Positions 1 to 8,164 are shown, counted from the first letter of the stretch. The stretch is 52,766 nt of DNA from an uncultured Bacilli bacterium (GCA_934163035.1 CAKPJX010000009.1:1-52766); one strand, 5' to 3'. A program made the numbers and translations. The notes: generated by a model not told the origin, from the letters alone.

Positions 1-52
1 TAATGTCCTTTACTTTTTCACCTTTTAGATTTAAAAGTTCTACTTTTTTCAT
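1..52 (-). CDS. rplD: 50S ribosomal protein L4, N-terminal end (partial)
   Basis: Seen: an ATG at 52 on the minus strand follows a GGAGGA ribosome binding site and opens MKKVELLNLKGEKVKDI, which runs off the window. The short strand, 'NxxG' turn and 'DI' pattern match the start of L4. Known: L4 follows L3 in the S10 operon and, in many bacteria, represses that operon by binding its leader. It starts about 50 bases after the L3 stop, consistent with one transcript. Only 17 residues are visible, so the call rests mainly on gene order. Confidence 0.85.
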   Translation of the reverse strand, partial: MKKVELLNLKGEKVKDI

Positions 53-102
53 CTACGATTCCTCCTTTCATCACTTTTACATTTTTATATACTGTGATGA
101 TT

Positions 103-819
103 TTATTCAGCAGTTTTTTCTTCGATTTGTTCTTCTACTGGTTCAACAACTGGTTCAACATAAGTAACTAAATCAGCAGCTTCTACTTTTACGTTAGGCT
201 TTTTAACCGCAGTGCGAATCATAACTAATGATTTCTTTGGTCCAGGAACATTACCCTTTACTAAAATAACACTGTTTTCAGTATCTACTGAAACAATTTC
301 GAGATTTTGAACTGTTCTTTGAACATTACCCATTTGTCCAGGCATTTTTTTACCTTTTAGTACGTGCATTGGTAACATTGTACCTAGTGAACCTACGCCT
401 CTATGGTATTGAGAACCATGTCCCATAGGACCAGTTGATTGATTGTGACGTTTAATAACGCCTTGAAATCCTTTACCTTTACTTGTACCAGTAACATCAA
501 CCATTTCACCTTCGCTAAAGATGTCAACACCTATTGTTTGTCCTAAAGTGTAATCACCAATATTTACTCCTCTAATTTCTCTTAAGAAGCGCTTAGGTGT
601 TGTATTTGCTTTTTTTGTATGTCCTATTTTTGGTTTGTTGCTTAAATTTTCTCTTATTGTATCTGTTGCAAGTTGTATAGCTTCATAACCATCTTTTTCT
701 ACTGTTTTGATTTGAGTAACCACATTTGGTTCTACTTCAATAACAGTAACCGGAATTAGTTTACCATTTTTAGTAAAAACTTGAGTCATTCCGATCTTTT
801 TACCTAAGATTCCTTTCAT
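103..819 (-). CDS. rplC: 50S ribosomal protein L3
   Basis: This large-subunit protein binds 23S rRNA near the peptidyl-transferase centre and starts assembly of the 50S particle. The 238-residue product begins MKGILGKKIGMTQVF and carries the L3 signature around residues 105-150 (GTSKGKGFQG, then the GPMGHGSQYHRGVGSLG loop that holds the methylated glutamine in other bacteria). It is about 30 residues longer than typical L3 (around 209), owing to an acidic, proline-containing C-terminal tail rich in Glu and Val. The ATG at 819 has an AGGAGG site. It lies 12 bases after rpsJ and upstream of rplD. Confidence 0.98.
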   Translation of the reverse strand: MKGILGKKIGMTQVFTKNGKLIPVTVIEVEPNVVTQIKTVEKDGYEAIQLATDTIRENLSNKPKIGHTKKANTTPKRFLREIRGVNIGDYTLGQTIGVDIFSEGEMVDVTGTSKGKGFQGVIKRHNQSTGPMGHGSQYHRGVGSLGTMLPMHVLKGKKMPGQMGNVQRTVQNLEIVSVDTENSVILVKGNVPGPKKSLVMIRTAVKKPNVKVEAADLVTYVEPVVEPVEEQIEEKTAE

Positions 820-831
820 ATTTTCCTCCTA

Positions 832-1143
832 TTATTTTGTTTTAATTTGGATATCTACCCCAGAAGGTAAATCTAAGTGAGCTAATGCATCAATAGTTTC
901 CTTACTAGGATTTTTAATATCAATTAATCTTTTGTGTGTACGCATTTCAAATTGTTCACGTGAATCCTTATATTTATGTACAGCTCTTAAAATTGTGAAT
1001 TTTTCTATTTCAGTTGGAAGTGGTACTGGTCCAGAAATTTCTCCACCAGTTCTTCTTACTGTTTCAACTATTTTCTTTGCTGCATTGTCTAATACTCTGT
1101 GATCATATGCTTTAATCTTTATGCGAATTTTTTCAGTTGACAT
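832..1143 (-). CDS. rpsJ: 30S ribosomal protein S10
   Basis: This is a small-subunit head protein which also acts as the NusE partner of NusB in transcription antitermination. The 103 residues have the full-length S10 pattern: IRIKIKAYDHRVLD at the start, GPVPLPTEIEKFTILRA in the middle and THKRLIDI followed by LDLPSGVDIQIK at the end. The ATG at 1143 follows GGGAGGA. It is the first gene of the S10 operon here, immediately downstream of a promoter and an approximately 115-base structured leader. Confidence 0.98.
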   Translation of the reverse strand: MSTEKIRIKIKAYDHRVLDNAAKKIVETVRRTGGEISGPVPLPTEIEKFTILRAVHKYKDSREQFEMRTHKRLIDIKNPSKETIDALAHLDLPSGVDIQIKTK

Positions 1144-1262
1144 TCTAAATCCTCCCTTCGCCTATATCTAGTATAGACTTGCTCCGAACAAATAACCCGA
1201 ACACCAATTAGCAACTCTTCCTGGTGTGTCGGCAACCTTGCCCATCTAAGCAGTCACACATG
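1144..1262 (-). promoter_or_regulatory. S10 operon 5' leader, candidate L4-responsive element
   Basis: Between the promoter and rpsJ lies about 115 bases of untranslated RNA that can fold into a long imperfect hairpin on the minus strand. The outer arms pair GACTGCTT with GAGCAAGTC. Inner arms pair CCGACACACC with GGTGTTCGGG around a purine-rich loop. Known: S10 operons in both Gram-negative and Gram-positive bacteria are often autoregulated by L4 binding to such a leader. Here the regulatory role is inferred from position and pairing only. Confidence 0.55.
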
Positions 1263-1266
1263 GTTA

Positions 1267-1295
1267 ATTATAGCAAGCAATATCAACATTTGCAA
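1267..1295 (-). promoter_or_regulatory. S10 operon promoter
   Basis: The minus strand carries TTGCAA (1290-1295) and a perfect TATAAT (1267-1272) separated by 17 bases. This is a near-consensus housekeeping sigma-factor promoter immediately upstream of the S10 leader. The tyrS promoter uses the same -35 hexamer and spacing. Confidence 0.8.
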
Positions 1296-1365
1296 GCTTT
1301 TTTTACAGATTTTTCATTATTCTCGCTAATAATCGTTAAATTTTATTCTTATTCGAAAAAAAAGT

Positions 1366-2592
1366 TTACTTTTTAGTAACTTTTTCCTTATCTATATTAG
1401 CAATTACTTGAAATGACGCTGGCATAATTAGTCCATATCCAAATTTTTGATTAAGGGTATCAATTGTGGATTGTATCTTGTCTTCTTTGACTGTATTTTT
1501 ATTGTCATTATCAAATAGTGATATTTGCTCTAGTTCATTGTCACATAGATCTGCTAATCTTACACCAATCAATCTGATTGCCTCTTTTAAATAACTCTTT
1601 TCAAAAATTTCCACTACTAACTTATATATATCCTTAGTGTTATTACTAGCCTTAGCTAACTTAGCTTGTGCTGAATATGATTTAAAGTCTTTATTTTTAT
1701 AAATTACTGCTACTGTTTTAGCATACTGCTTTTTTTGCCTTAGCCGTCTTGTGACTTGGTCTGTTTGTCTAAGTAAAATATTTTTTAATTTTATCTCATC
1801 ACTACAGTCATATTCTAATGTATGAGTTGTACTTATACTGGTGTTTTTTTCTTTTCTTGGTTCTACTTTTGAAGTATCTATTCCCCAAGCGGCTTCTTTT
1901 AGATATTTAGCTTGTGACTTAAATTTTTTTTCTAATAATTTTTGATTACTGTATGCCAAGTCTTTAATAGTAAATATTTTCATCTCATTTAATGCTTTAG
2001 TAGTGGCTTTACCACACATAAATAAGTCTCCTACGTTTAGAGGCCACATCTTTTTTTCTATTTCACTTTTATATAATGTATGAACTTTGTCTGGCTTTTC
2101 AAAATCAGAAGCCATTTTGGCGCATAATTTATTATTAGCAATTCCAATATTTACAGTATAACCAAACTTCTTTTTTATTTCATCCTTTATTTTATGAGCC
2201 AACTCTTCTACATCATTATATAAATAATTAGTTCCTGTCATATCAATAAAACATTCATCTATAGAGAATTTTTCAATTAGAGGAGAATATTGTGATAAAT
2301 AGTCAAATAGCTCTTTTGATTTTTTAGCATACCACTCATAATTTGGTGAATACATTTTTAATGATGGACATTTTCTTTTAGCTTGATATATTGTCTCTGC
2401 AGTTACGATTCCATATTTTTTTGCTACCGGTGATTTAGCTAGAACTATTCCTCTTCTTGTTTTTTCATCTCCACCTATTATTGATGGAATCTTTCTAATA
2501 TCAATCTTATAGCCATTTTTTAGTAGATAGACTGCAGTCCATGAGAGAAAGGCATTATTTACATCTATATGAAATATAATTCTCTCATTCAT
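1366..2592 (-). CDS. Y-family DNA polymerase (DinB/UvrX-like)
   Basis: This is a translesion polymerase of the UmuC/DinB superfamily, expected to copy damaged DNA with low fidelity. The 408-residue product starts IIFHIDVNNAFLSW, where the first catalytic Asp (residue 10) lies. The acidic pair follows in FSIDECFIDMTG at about 110-120, then a thumb/little-finger region. The form with IGGDEKTRRGIVLAKSPVAK near residue 40 resembles the Bacillus UvrX/YqjW group, so it may be distinct from housekeeping DinB. The ATG at 2592 has GAGGTGG upstream. A promoter overlapped by a LexA-like box precedes it, pointing to SOS control. An XRE regulator is divergent. Confidence 0.93.
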   Translation of the reverse strand: MNERIIFHIDVNNAFLSWTAVYLLKNGYKIDIRKIPSIIGGDEKTRRGIVLAKSPVAKKYGIVTAETIYQAKRKCPSLKMYSPNYEWYAKKSKELFDYLSQYSPLIEKFSIDECFIDMTGTNYLYNDVEELAHKIKDEIKKKFGYTVNIGIANNKLCAKMASDFEKPDKVHTLYKSEIEKKMWPLNVGDLFMCGKATTKALNEMKIFTIKDLAYSNQKLLEKKFKSQAKYLKEAAWGIDTSKVEPRKEKNTSISTTHTLEYDCSDEIKLKNILLRQTDQVTRRLRQKKQYAKTVAVIYKNKDFKSYSAQAKLAKASNNTKDIYKLVVEIFEKSYLKEAIRLIGVRLADLCDNELEQISLFDNDNKNTVKEDKIQSTIDTLNQKFGYGLIMPASFQVIANIDKEKVTKK

Positions 2593-2609
2593 AGAACCAC
2601 CTCATTTGT

Positions 2610-2638
2610 ATTATAGAACGTTTTTTCGATTTTTTCAA
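2610..2638 (-). promoter_or_regulatory. Promoter with LexA (SOS) box for the Y-family polymerase
   Basis: On the minus strand TTGAAA (2633-2638) and TATAAT (2610-2615) are spaced by 17 bases. The 14-mer CGAAAAAACGTTCT at 2615-2628 fills most of the spacer and touches the -10. It matches the Gram-positive LexA consensus CGAACRNRYGTTYC at 12 of 14 positions. LexA binding there would block RNA polymerase. Confidence 0.65.
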
Positions 2639-2724
2639 TATCGTTTCATACGTTTTTATGTAATCTACTGATTTACATATTATTTATATCATTTAGTACA
2701 TAATAAAAATGGATTGGTGATGTT

Positions 2725-2976
2725 ATGAATAAATATGAAGTAAATATTTATGAGCAAATTTCTAAAAATATTAAAAAGTATAGAAAGATGACCGGAATTA
2801 CTCAAGCTGTTTTAGCTGAAAGAGTTGGTGTATCTCATGAGTTCATAAGAAGAATTGAATCAAAGAAAGGTGTTAAGTCTTTTTCTATCGATACAATTTG
2901 GAAGATATCTTTAGCACTTAATATTGAGCCAGGTAAGCTTTTTGAAATTAATATGGATGAGGTAATTAACTTGTAA
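2725..2976 (+). CDS. Small XRE-family transcriptional regulator
   Basis: The 83-residue protein is almost only a helix-turn-helix. Residues 14-70 read as a Cro/C1-type domain, with ITQAVLAERVGVSHEFIRRIE as the two DNA-contacting helices and a SIDTIWKISLALNI helix pair behind them. No effector domain is present. GGATTGGTGATG precedes the start at 2725. It is transcribed away from the polymerase gene and may control itself or its neighbour. Its target is unknown. An inverted repeat TGTAA-N9-TTACA (2659-2677) lies between the two genes and could be its operator. Confidence 0.9.
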   Translation: MNKYEVNIYEQISKNIKKYRKMTGITQAVLAERVGVSHEFIRRIESKKGVKSFSIDTIWKISLALNIEPGKLFEINMDEVINL

Positions 2977-2998
2977 CTTATTTATGTAACTAGATCTT

Positions 2999-3041
2999 TA
3001 ATAAAATAAGATTGCTGAGAGTAGCAATCTTGTTTTATTTT
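2999..3041. terminator. Bidirectional intrinsic terminator
   Basis: AAGATTGCT (3008-3016) pairs with AGCAATCTT (3023-3031), flanked by A-rich and T-rich runs on both sides. It can end the XRE gene on plus and gpmI on minus. Confidence 0.85.
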
Positions 3042-4537
3042 TCTATTAAACTATTTCCAGTCATTTCAGTTGGTTTTCCTATATTCATTAGCTCTAAAAT
3101 AGTTGGAGCAATATCTCCTAGTTTTCCCTCATGAAGTTTTAGTCCTTTTTTTGTTATAATGAATGGAACTGGATTGGTAGTATGAGCTGTTAAAACATTA
3201 TCTTTATCATCTAACATTTCTTCACAGTTTCCATGATCAGCGGTTACTATTAGAATCCCATTAACTTCTTTTACCTTTTCATATATAAGACCTAATCCTT
3301 TATCAACTGCTTCTACCGCCTTTATAGCTGCTTCTAGAACGCCGGTATGACCAACCATATCACCATTGGCATAATTTAAAATTACTAAGTCATATTCACC
3401 AATTTTACTTAATAATTTTTCTGTTACTTCTTCACAACTCATTTCTGGTTTAAGATCGTATGTTGCTACTTTAGGAGATGGAATTAATATTTTTTCCTCA
3501 TTCTTATAATCAACTTCCTTACCTCCATCAAAGAAAAATGTCACGTGAGCATATTTTTCAGTTTCGGCAATTCTTAATTGGCTAAGGTTTTGTTTTTCAA
3601 TATATTCACCTAGGATATTAGTCATTTGTGGATCATCATAGGCATGAATTGCTTTAACAGTGTGAACTACTGGTAGCATAGTTAAAGCTTTAATATTTTT
3701 GAACTTCTTTGTAGGCATTGGCACTTCTTCAGGATTAGTAATAGAAGTCATAATTTCTCTTAATCTATCTTTTCTAAAGTTAAAGGCTATTACTCCATCA
3801 TTATCAGTTATGTTTTTATTATCGGAGAACTTTACTGGGATAAGGAATTCATCTGTTATACCATTTTTATAGCTATTTTCTATGTACTCTTGTGGTGAAG
3901 TTTGACTTATTCCTGAATCATTTACTATTACATCATAGGCCTTTTGTAATCTATCATAATTATTATCCCTGTCCATACCATAATATCGTCCTCCAATAGT
4001 AGCAATTTCACCAATTCCTAATTCCTTTAGCTTAGATTGTACTATTGATATATAGCTATATGCACTTGTTGGTGAGACATCTCTTCCGTCTGTAAATAAG
4101 TGAAGGCACACATTACTTATATCTTGCTTTTTACACATTTCAAGTAGGGCTATCAAATGATTTATATGTGAATGAACCCCTCCATCGCTTATTAGGCCAA
4201 GAAGATGTAATTTAGAGTTATTTTCTTTTACATGTTTCATGATACTTAGTATTTTTTCATTAGTAAAAATTTCACCTGTTTCAATACTCTTGTTAATAAG
4301 TTCTAGTGGTTGATAAACTATTCTTCCAGCACCTATATTCATATGACCTACTTCACTATTTCCCATTTGTCCTTTTGGAAGACCTACTAATTGACCAGAT
4401 GCCTGTAGTTTTGTATGTGGATAATTGTCCCATAGCATATTAAATATCTTGTTATCGGCTAGATATACAGCATTTCCATGTGATTCTTCTCTTAATCCAT
4501 ATCCATCTAATATAGTTAACACTACTGTTTTTTTCAT
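3035..4537 (-). CDS. gpmI: 2,3-bisphosphoglycerate-independent phosphoglycerate mutase
   Basis: This metal-dependent enzyme converts 3-phosphoglycerate to 2-phosphoglycerate in lower glycolysis. The 500-residue length is right for the alkaline-phosphatase-superfamily type. The nucleophile is Ser61 in GQMGNSEVGHMNIGAGR, and metal ligands are visible in ILDGYG (residues 9-14) and in TADHGNCEEM and VGHTGVLEA near the C-terminus. LHLFTDGRDVSP near residue 150 is also typical. It sits 10 bases downstream of the DUF4143 ATPase gene and may share its transcript. Dependence on Mn2+ links its activity to spore pH in sporulating relatives, which is of interest next to spo0A, but that is inference. Confidence 0.98.
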   Translation of the reverse strand: MKKTVVLTILDGYGLREESHGNAVYLADNKIFNMLWDNYPHTKLQASGQLVGLPKGQMGNSEVGHMNIGAGRIVYQPLELINKSIETGEIFTNEKILSIMKHVKENNSKLHLLGLISDGGVHSHINHLIALLEMCKKQDISNVCLHLFTDGRDVSPTSAYSYISIVQSKLKELGIGEIATIGGRYYGMDRDNNYDRLQKAYDVIVNDSGISQTSPQEYIENSYKNGITDEFLIPVKFSDNKNITDNDGVIAFNFRKDRLREIMTSITNPEEVPMPTKKFKNIKALTMLPVVHTVKAIHAYDDPQMTNILGEYIEKQNLSQLRIAETEKYAHVTFFFDGGKEVDYKNEEKILIPSPKVATYDLKPEMSCEEVTEKLLSKIGEYDLVILNYANGDMVGHTGVLEAAIKAVEAVDKGLGLIYEKVKEVNGILIVTADHGNCEEMLDDKDNVLTAHTTNPVPFIITKKGLKLHEGKLGDIAPTILELMNIGKPTEMTGNSLIEK

Positions 4538-4547
4538 AATTGTCCTC

Positions 4548-5825
4548 CTATATCTTTGTATCGTTTAAGCAAAAAACAGAGTAAATTGGAATATATCGTA
4601 CTTCTTTTTTTGTTGAAAAGTTATTTTCAGTAATTCTATATGCTTGCTGAGTAATAAATTTTTTTATGAAGACAGAAAGTGATTTTGCTTTTGATTGTAA
4701 TCTAGTAGTTATTTCAATAGGAATTATTTTTCCCATTCTGTTTTGAATAACAAAATTAACTTCTGCCTTACCATCTGATTGATAATAATATAGTGCGTAT
4801 CCAGAATTTGCTAAAGTCTTGGCTATATGATTTTCATATATTGTTTCTTTAATTTTTTCATCAGTCATAAATTGTTTAAAATTTAAGTGAAGCATTGTAT
4901 ATAATAGGCCATCATCAGGTAGATATAGCTTAAAGCTATCTTTTTCTTTACAGCTGCTTAATGGAGATTTAACGTCTTTTATTTTATAACTTCTGTATAC
5001 TAGTTGATTGTTAACTAGATATTCAATTGAGTTTTCATATTCCTTTGACCTTTTTCCGGTTCCAATTAGTCCATATTGGAATTTTTTATTATCCTTTTTT
5101 AATTGTTCTGGAATACTATTTATTACTTCCATTCCTCTTGTTATATCAATTAAATTTTTGTTTAGAAGTAATTCTTTTTTATAGACATCTATTATTTTCT
5201 GTTTTATAGCATCTATTTCATATGGGCTTTTTCCAGCTATACTTGCTTCTATTACTTCTGGAAGTCCACCTGTTATTAAGTACTCTTGGAATAAGTCTAG
5301 GGCTACTTTATGAAATGGGCATGTTTTGTGTTTTTGAAATGATTCTCTTATAAGATTAGCGAGACTTTTTTCATCTCTTGCCCAAAGATACTCTTCAAAA
5401 TCAAGGCCTGTCATACCTTTAAACTGAAGCTCTTCACCTTTAAACTTTGATAAATTTTCCCTTCTTGATGTTATAGCAATTATATGATATTTACTGTGCT
5501 CACTACCAAAAAGTTTTAATCCCTTCACTATTTCAATATCATTAACATTATCAAATATAATTAATGTACAATCTTTTAGAATAGTTTCTCCCGATAATAA
5601 TGATAAGTTTAATATTATTTTTTCAGTGGATTTTTCTTTTTTAAATAGTTCTTTTATTGTTTTATTATTTTCAGTATTAAAGTATACTGTGTTTTTATAT
5701 TCTTTCGCTCCATAAGATAGAGCAGCAAATGTTTTTCCAATTTGCTTAGCTCCATATAGTATTAGGGGTTTCCTTATTATATCTTTTTGCCATTTTTGGA
5801 AAAATTCATCTATTTTTCGTTCCAT
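4548..5825 (-). CDS. AAA+ ATPase with DUF4143 domain
   Basis: This 425-residue member of a widespread family pairs an N-terminal AAA ATPase with a C-terminal DUF4143 nuclease-like region. Walker A is GAKQIGKT at residues 25-32, a Walker B-like LIIFDNV lies near residue 110, and sensor-like ITSRREN follows. The C-terminal part contains AEVNFVI and IPIEI, which resemble the E/D-x-K core of restriction-endonuclease folds. The physiological role of the family is not established. A strong promoter and a GAGGTGAT site precede the ATG at 5825. gpmI lies 10 bases downstream. Confidence 0.88.
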   Translation of the reverse strand: MERKIDEFFQKWQKDIIRKPLILYGAKQIGKTFAALSYGAKEYKNTVYFNTENNKTIKELFKKEKSTEKIILNLSLLSGETILKDCTLIIFDNVNDIEIVKGLKLFGSEHSKYHIIAITSRRENLSKFKGEELQFKGMTGLDFEEYLWARDEKSLANLIRESFQKHKTCPFHKVALDLFQEYLITGGLPEVIEASIAGKSPYEIDAIKQKIIDVYKKELLLNKNLIDITRGMEVINSIPEQLKKDNKKFQYGLIGTGKRSKEYENSIEYLVNNQLVYRSYKIKDVKSPLSSCKEKDSFKLYLPDDGLLYTMLHLNFKQFMTDEKIKETIYENHIAKTLANSGYALYYYQSDGKAEVNFVIQNRMGKIIPIEITTRLQSKAKSLSVFIKKFITQQAYRITENNFSTKKEVRYIPIYSVFCLNDTKI

Positions 5826-5858
5826 AAACTGTAATCACCTCACATATTATATAAATTA

Positions 5859-5887
5859 AGTATACTTTTCCATTCATATTTTGTCAA
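5859..5887 (-). promoter_or_regulatory. Promoter for the DUF4143 ATPase-gpmI unit
   Basis: A perfect TTGACA (5882-5887) and TATACT (5859-5864) are separated by 17 bases on the minus strand, about 35 bases upstream of the ATPase start. Confidence 0.8.
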
Positions 5888-5920
5888 TATCAACGATTAA
5901 GCAAAGCTTATTTTAAGACA

Positions 5921-5946
5921 AAAAAAATATTAACATAGTTAATACT
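5921..5946 (-). terminator. Intrinsic terminator downstream of the 6004-6470 gene
   Basis: On the minus strand TATTAAC and GTTAATA pair around a three-base loop, followed by eight T. Confidence 0.7.
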
Positions 5947-6003
5947 CTTTATTTATTAGTTTTTACTAAATGACTATTTTTTATTTACCTTAAATGTACT
6001 ATT

Positions 6004-6470
6004 TCAAGTGTTAACTATAAAGTATGAACAATCATCTGCTATTACATAATCTTGGGTTTGGTATGTTGGATCACTATCAATAGGACCAGTAATTTCTTTT
6101 TTTCCTGTTAGACTTATTGTATTATCATTTATAGTGAATGTTCCAGAAGTCTTGTTTATATTACTAAAGTCAGCAGTAAATGTTCCATCTTCATTTAGGA
6201 TATATGTATATTTCAAATCAAGTGTAAAACCATTTTCTGTTGATGTATACTCACCATAATATGTTCCATAGCATTTTGCAGTTGCTGGTGTTTTTTCTGA
6301 ATTAGAGCTATCTTTTTCTTCATTTGATGCTTTTTGTTCATTACATTGTTCCATTTGAACATTAATTTTTATTACATTAAAATAACATAAAAGAAACATA
6401 ATTAATGCACCACATATTAGACTAAGAAGACAAATCAAAATTCCATTGTTATTGTTTTAGATTTCTCCAT
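6004..6470 (-). pseudogene. Membrane-anchored small envelope protein, frameshifted near its start
   Basis: A perfect AGGAGGTAAAG site precedes an ATG at 6470, but that frame stops after 11 codons (MEKSKTITMEF). Adding one A to the A4 run at 6455-6458 restores a 155-residue frame that opens MEKSKNNNNGILICLL. It continues through a hydrophobic segment, a Ser/Lys/Glu-rich linker and a beta-rich domain (about residues 65-155) with CYGTYYGEY and GTFTADFSNINKTSGTF repeats of lipocalin-like flavour. Without the correction the only start is a TTG at 6438 with no ribosome binding site. Function is not recognised. The frameshift may be a real mutation or a sequencing error. Confidence 0.7.
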
Positions 6471-6548
6471 CTTTACCTCCTTTATATTATATTTTTATTA
6501 TAAATCAGCACGTCTATTTTGTCTATGAACTTTATAAATTTTTTGCAT

Positions 6549-6580
6549 ATTAAAAGAGCTCATAGATTTCTCTTGGCTCT
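6549..6580 (-). terminator. Intrinsic terminator of spo0A
   Basis: On the minus strand AGAGC pairs with GCTCT across a 16-base loop, followed by TTTTAA. It lies just after the spo0A stop. Confidence 0.6.
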
Positions 6581-6589
6581 ATACACAAC

Positions 6590-7366
6590 TTAATTATTCA
6601 TTGCCATTTTATTAAATTCTAATCTTAATTTATCTGCTACTGTTACGATAAATTCTGAATTAGTTGGTTTGGCTTTGTCAATGTCTACGCTGTGTCCAAA
6701 AATTTCTTCCATCAACTGCCAATTACCTCTATTCCAACTCACTTCAATAGCATGGCGAATTGCTCTTTCTACTCTTGATACAGTTGTATCATACTTTTTG
6801 GCTATTTCAGGATATAACTCTTTTGTTATCCCTCCTATTAGCTCCGGGTTTTCATAAACCAATGTAATACCCTCTCTTATATATTGGTACCCTTTAATAT
6901 GTGAAGGAACACCTAATTCATGTAACGTATTGGTAATATATTTTTGCAAGTTGTTATGATATAAATCAAGTGCTTTACCACCAAATTTTAGTCCTTCTTT
7001 TACCTCAATTATTCTTTTTTCTAGGTCTTCTAGTTCGAATGGTTTAAGTATAAAATAACTTACTCCCATTTCTGATACTCTTCTAATTATATCTTGAGTA
7101 TTGTATGATGTGAGTATTATGACATCTTTTTCTATATTTTTCTTCTTCATATACTCTAAGACTGCCATACCATCTTTGTTTGGCATTATTAGGTCTAGAA
7201 GAATTATATCGTATTCATCTCTTTTTTTATCAACTACCCTAATTCCTTCTACTCCATCATAAGCTTCTAAAGCGATCGTTATATCTGCGTGATCACTAAA
7301 GTATTCCTTTATCATGTCGACTAGATTTTTATTATCGTCGATGATTAAGACTCTTGTTTTTTCCAT
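6590..7366 (-). CDS. spo0A: Sporulation response regulator Spo0A
   Basis: This is the phosphorelay output regulator that commits cells to sporulation, activated by phosphorylation of its receiver domain. The receiver domain (about residues 1-120) has the acidic pair IIDDN, the phospho-acceptor in LLDLIMP, the switch residue in ILTSYN and the conserved Lys in FILKPFE. The C-terminal effector has the hallmark Spo0A sequence: ELGVPSHIKGYQYIREGI, then TTVSRVERAIRHAIEVSW and AKPTNSEFIVTVADKLRLE. The start at 7366 is chosen because AGAGGAG lies eight bases upstream. A start five codons earlier would overlap that site. A TGTCGAA 0A box lies about 85 bases upstream. No other sporulation gene is in the window. 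Confidence 0.97.
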   Translation of the reverse strand: MEKTRVLIIDDNKNLVDMIKEYFSDHADITIALEAYDGVEGIRVVDKKRDEYDIILLDLIMPNKDGMAVLEYMKKKNIEKDVIILTSYNTQDIIRRVSEMGVSYFILKPFELEDLEKRIIEVKEGLKFGGKALDLYHNNLQKYITNTLHELGVPSHIKGYQYIREGITLVYENPELIGGITKELYPEIAKKYDTTVSRVERAIRHAIEVSWNRGNWQLMEEIFGHSVDIDKAKPTNSEFIVTVADKLRLEFNKMAMNN

Positions 7367-7430
7367 TTTTTCTCCTCTCATATACTACCACGCATTTTAA
7401 TTATATAACATGAATGGCGAAAATGGTAGA

Positions 7431-7467
7431 AAAAAATTAGACAAGTTTTGTCGAATCTGTCTAATTT
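7431..7467 (-). terminator. Intrinsic terminator of tpiA
   Basis: On the minus strand AAATTAGACA pairs with TGTCTAATTT across a 14-base loop and is followed by a T-run. The loop contains a TGTCGAA sequence (plus-strand 7449-7455) that matches the Spo0A box and lies upstream of spo0A. Confidence 0.85.
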
Positions 7468-8164
7468 AGTATTTTATTGTCTCTAAAAATGAATCTAATT
7501 TTTCTGGAGATAAACTTAAGTTTCCAATTAAGTAACCATCTAAGTTACAATTTTTTAATATTACGATATTTTCTGGTGTTATTCCACCACCATATAGAAC
7601 TTTATTGTTTGGAAATACTTTTTTTATTATTCTTAGTACTCTTTCTAAATACTCTTTAGATGGTATTTTATTACTACCTATAGCCCACATTGGTTCATAT
7701 GCAATTATTAATTTATCTCTATCTTTTTGAGATAATTCTTTGATTATCTTCCTTAGTTCTGTTGTTAATTTTTTTTCTAATAGTCCTTGTTTGCTGTCTT
7801 CTATTTTTTCTCCAACACACACAATTGGAATTATTCCTTGTTTAAGTAGTAATTTAATCTTTTCTTTGACATCGTTAATTGATTCATATAGTCTTCTTCT
7901 TTCATTATGACCGACTAGACAATATGCTATACCGAGTGATTTTAGCTGCTCGGCTGATATTTCTCCAGTATATGGCCCATAACTATTTCTTCCAACATTT
8001 TGACTGCCTAAGTCAAGCTTTGCTGATGGAGTTATTGATAAATAAGCCATAGGAGGACATAATATTATATGATGCTCTTCTAACTTGATCTTTTTTAATT
8101 TTTCTAAATATTGTATGTACTCCTTTTTGCTAAAGTGACATTTATTATTTAACACTACTATCAT
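7466..8164 (-). CDS. tpiA: Triosephosphate isomerase, divergent
   Basis: This enzyme interconverts dihydroxyacetone phosphate and glyceraldehyde 3-phosphate. It is 232 residues long, short for the family (about 250). The active-site Asn-x-Lys is N6-N7-K8, the histidine loop reads CLVGHNERR, and the catalytic Glu is in IIAYEPMWAIGS. Two family positions differ: the usual Ser after the catalytic His is Asn, and the phosphate loop near the C-terminus reads LIGNLSLS rather than VGGASL. It starts one base after the glycosyltransferase stop with AAGGGG as binding site. It is probably the functional enzyme, since gapA and pgk are nearby and no second copy is visible. Confidence 0.9.
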   Translation of the reverse strand: MIVVLNNKCHFSKKEYIQYLEKLKKIKLEEHHIILCPPMAYLSITPSAKLDLGSQNVGRNSYGPYTGEISAEQLKSLGIAYCLVGHNERRRLYESINDVKEKIKLLLKQGIIPIVCVGEKIEDSKQGLLEKKLTTELRKIIKELSQKDRDKLIIAYEPMWAIGSNKIPSKEYLERVLRIIKKVFPNNKVLYGGGITPENIVILKNCNLDGYLIGNLSLSPEKLDSFLETIKY

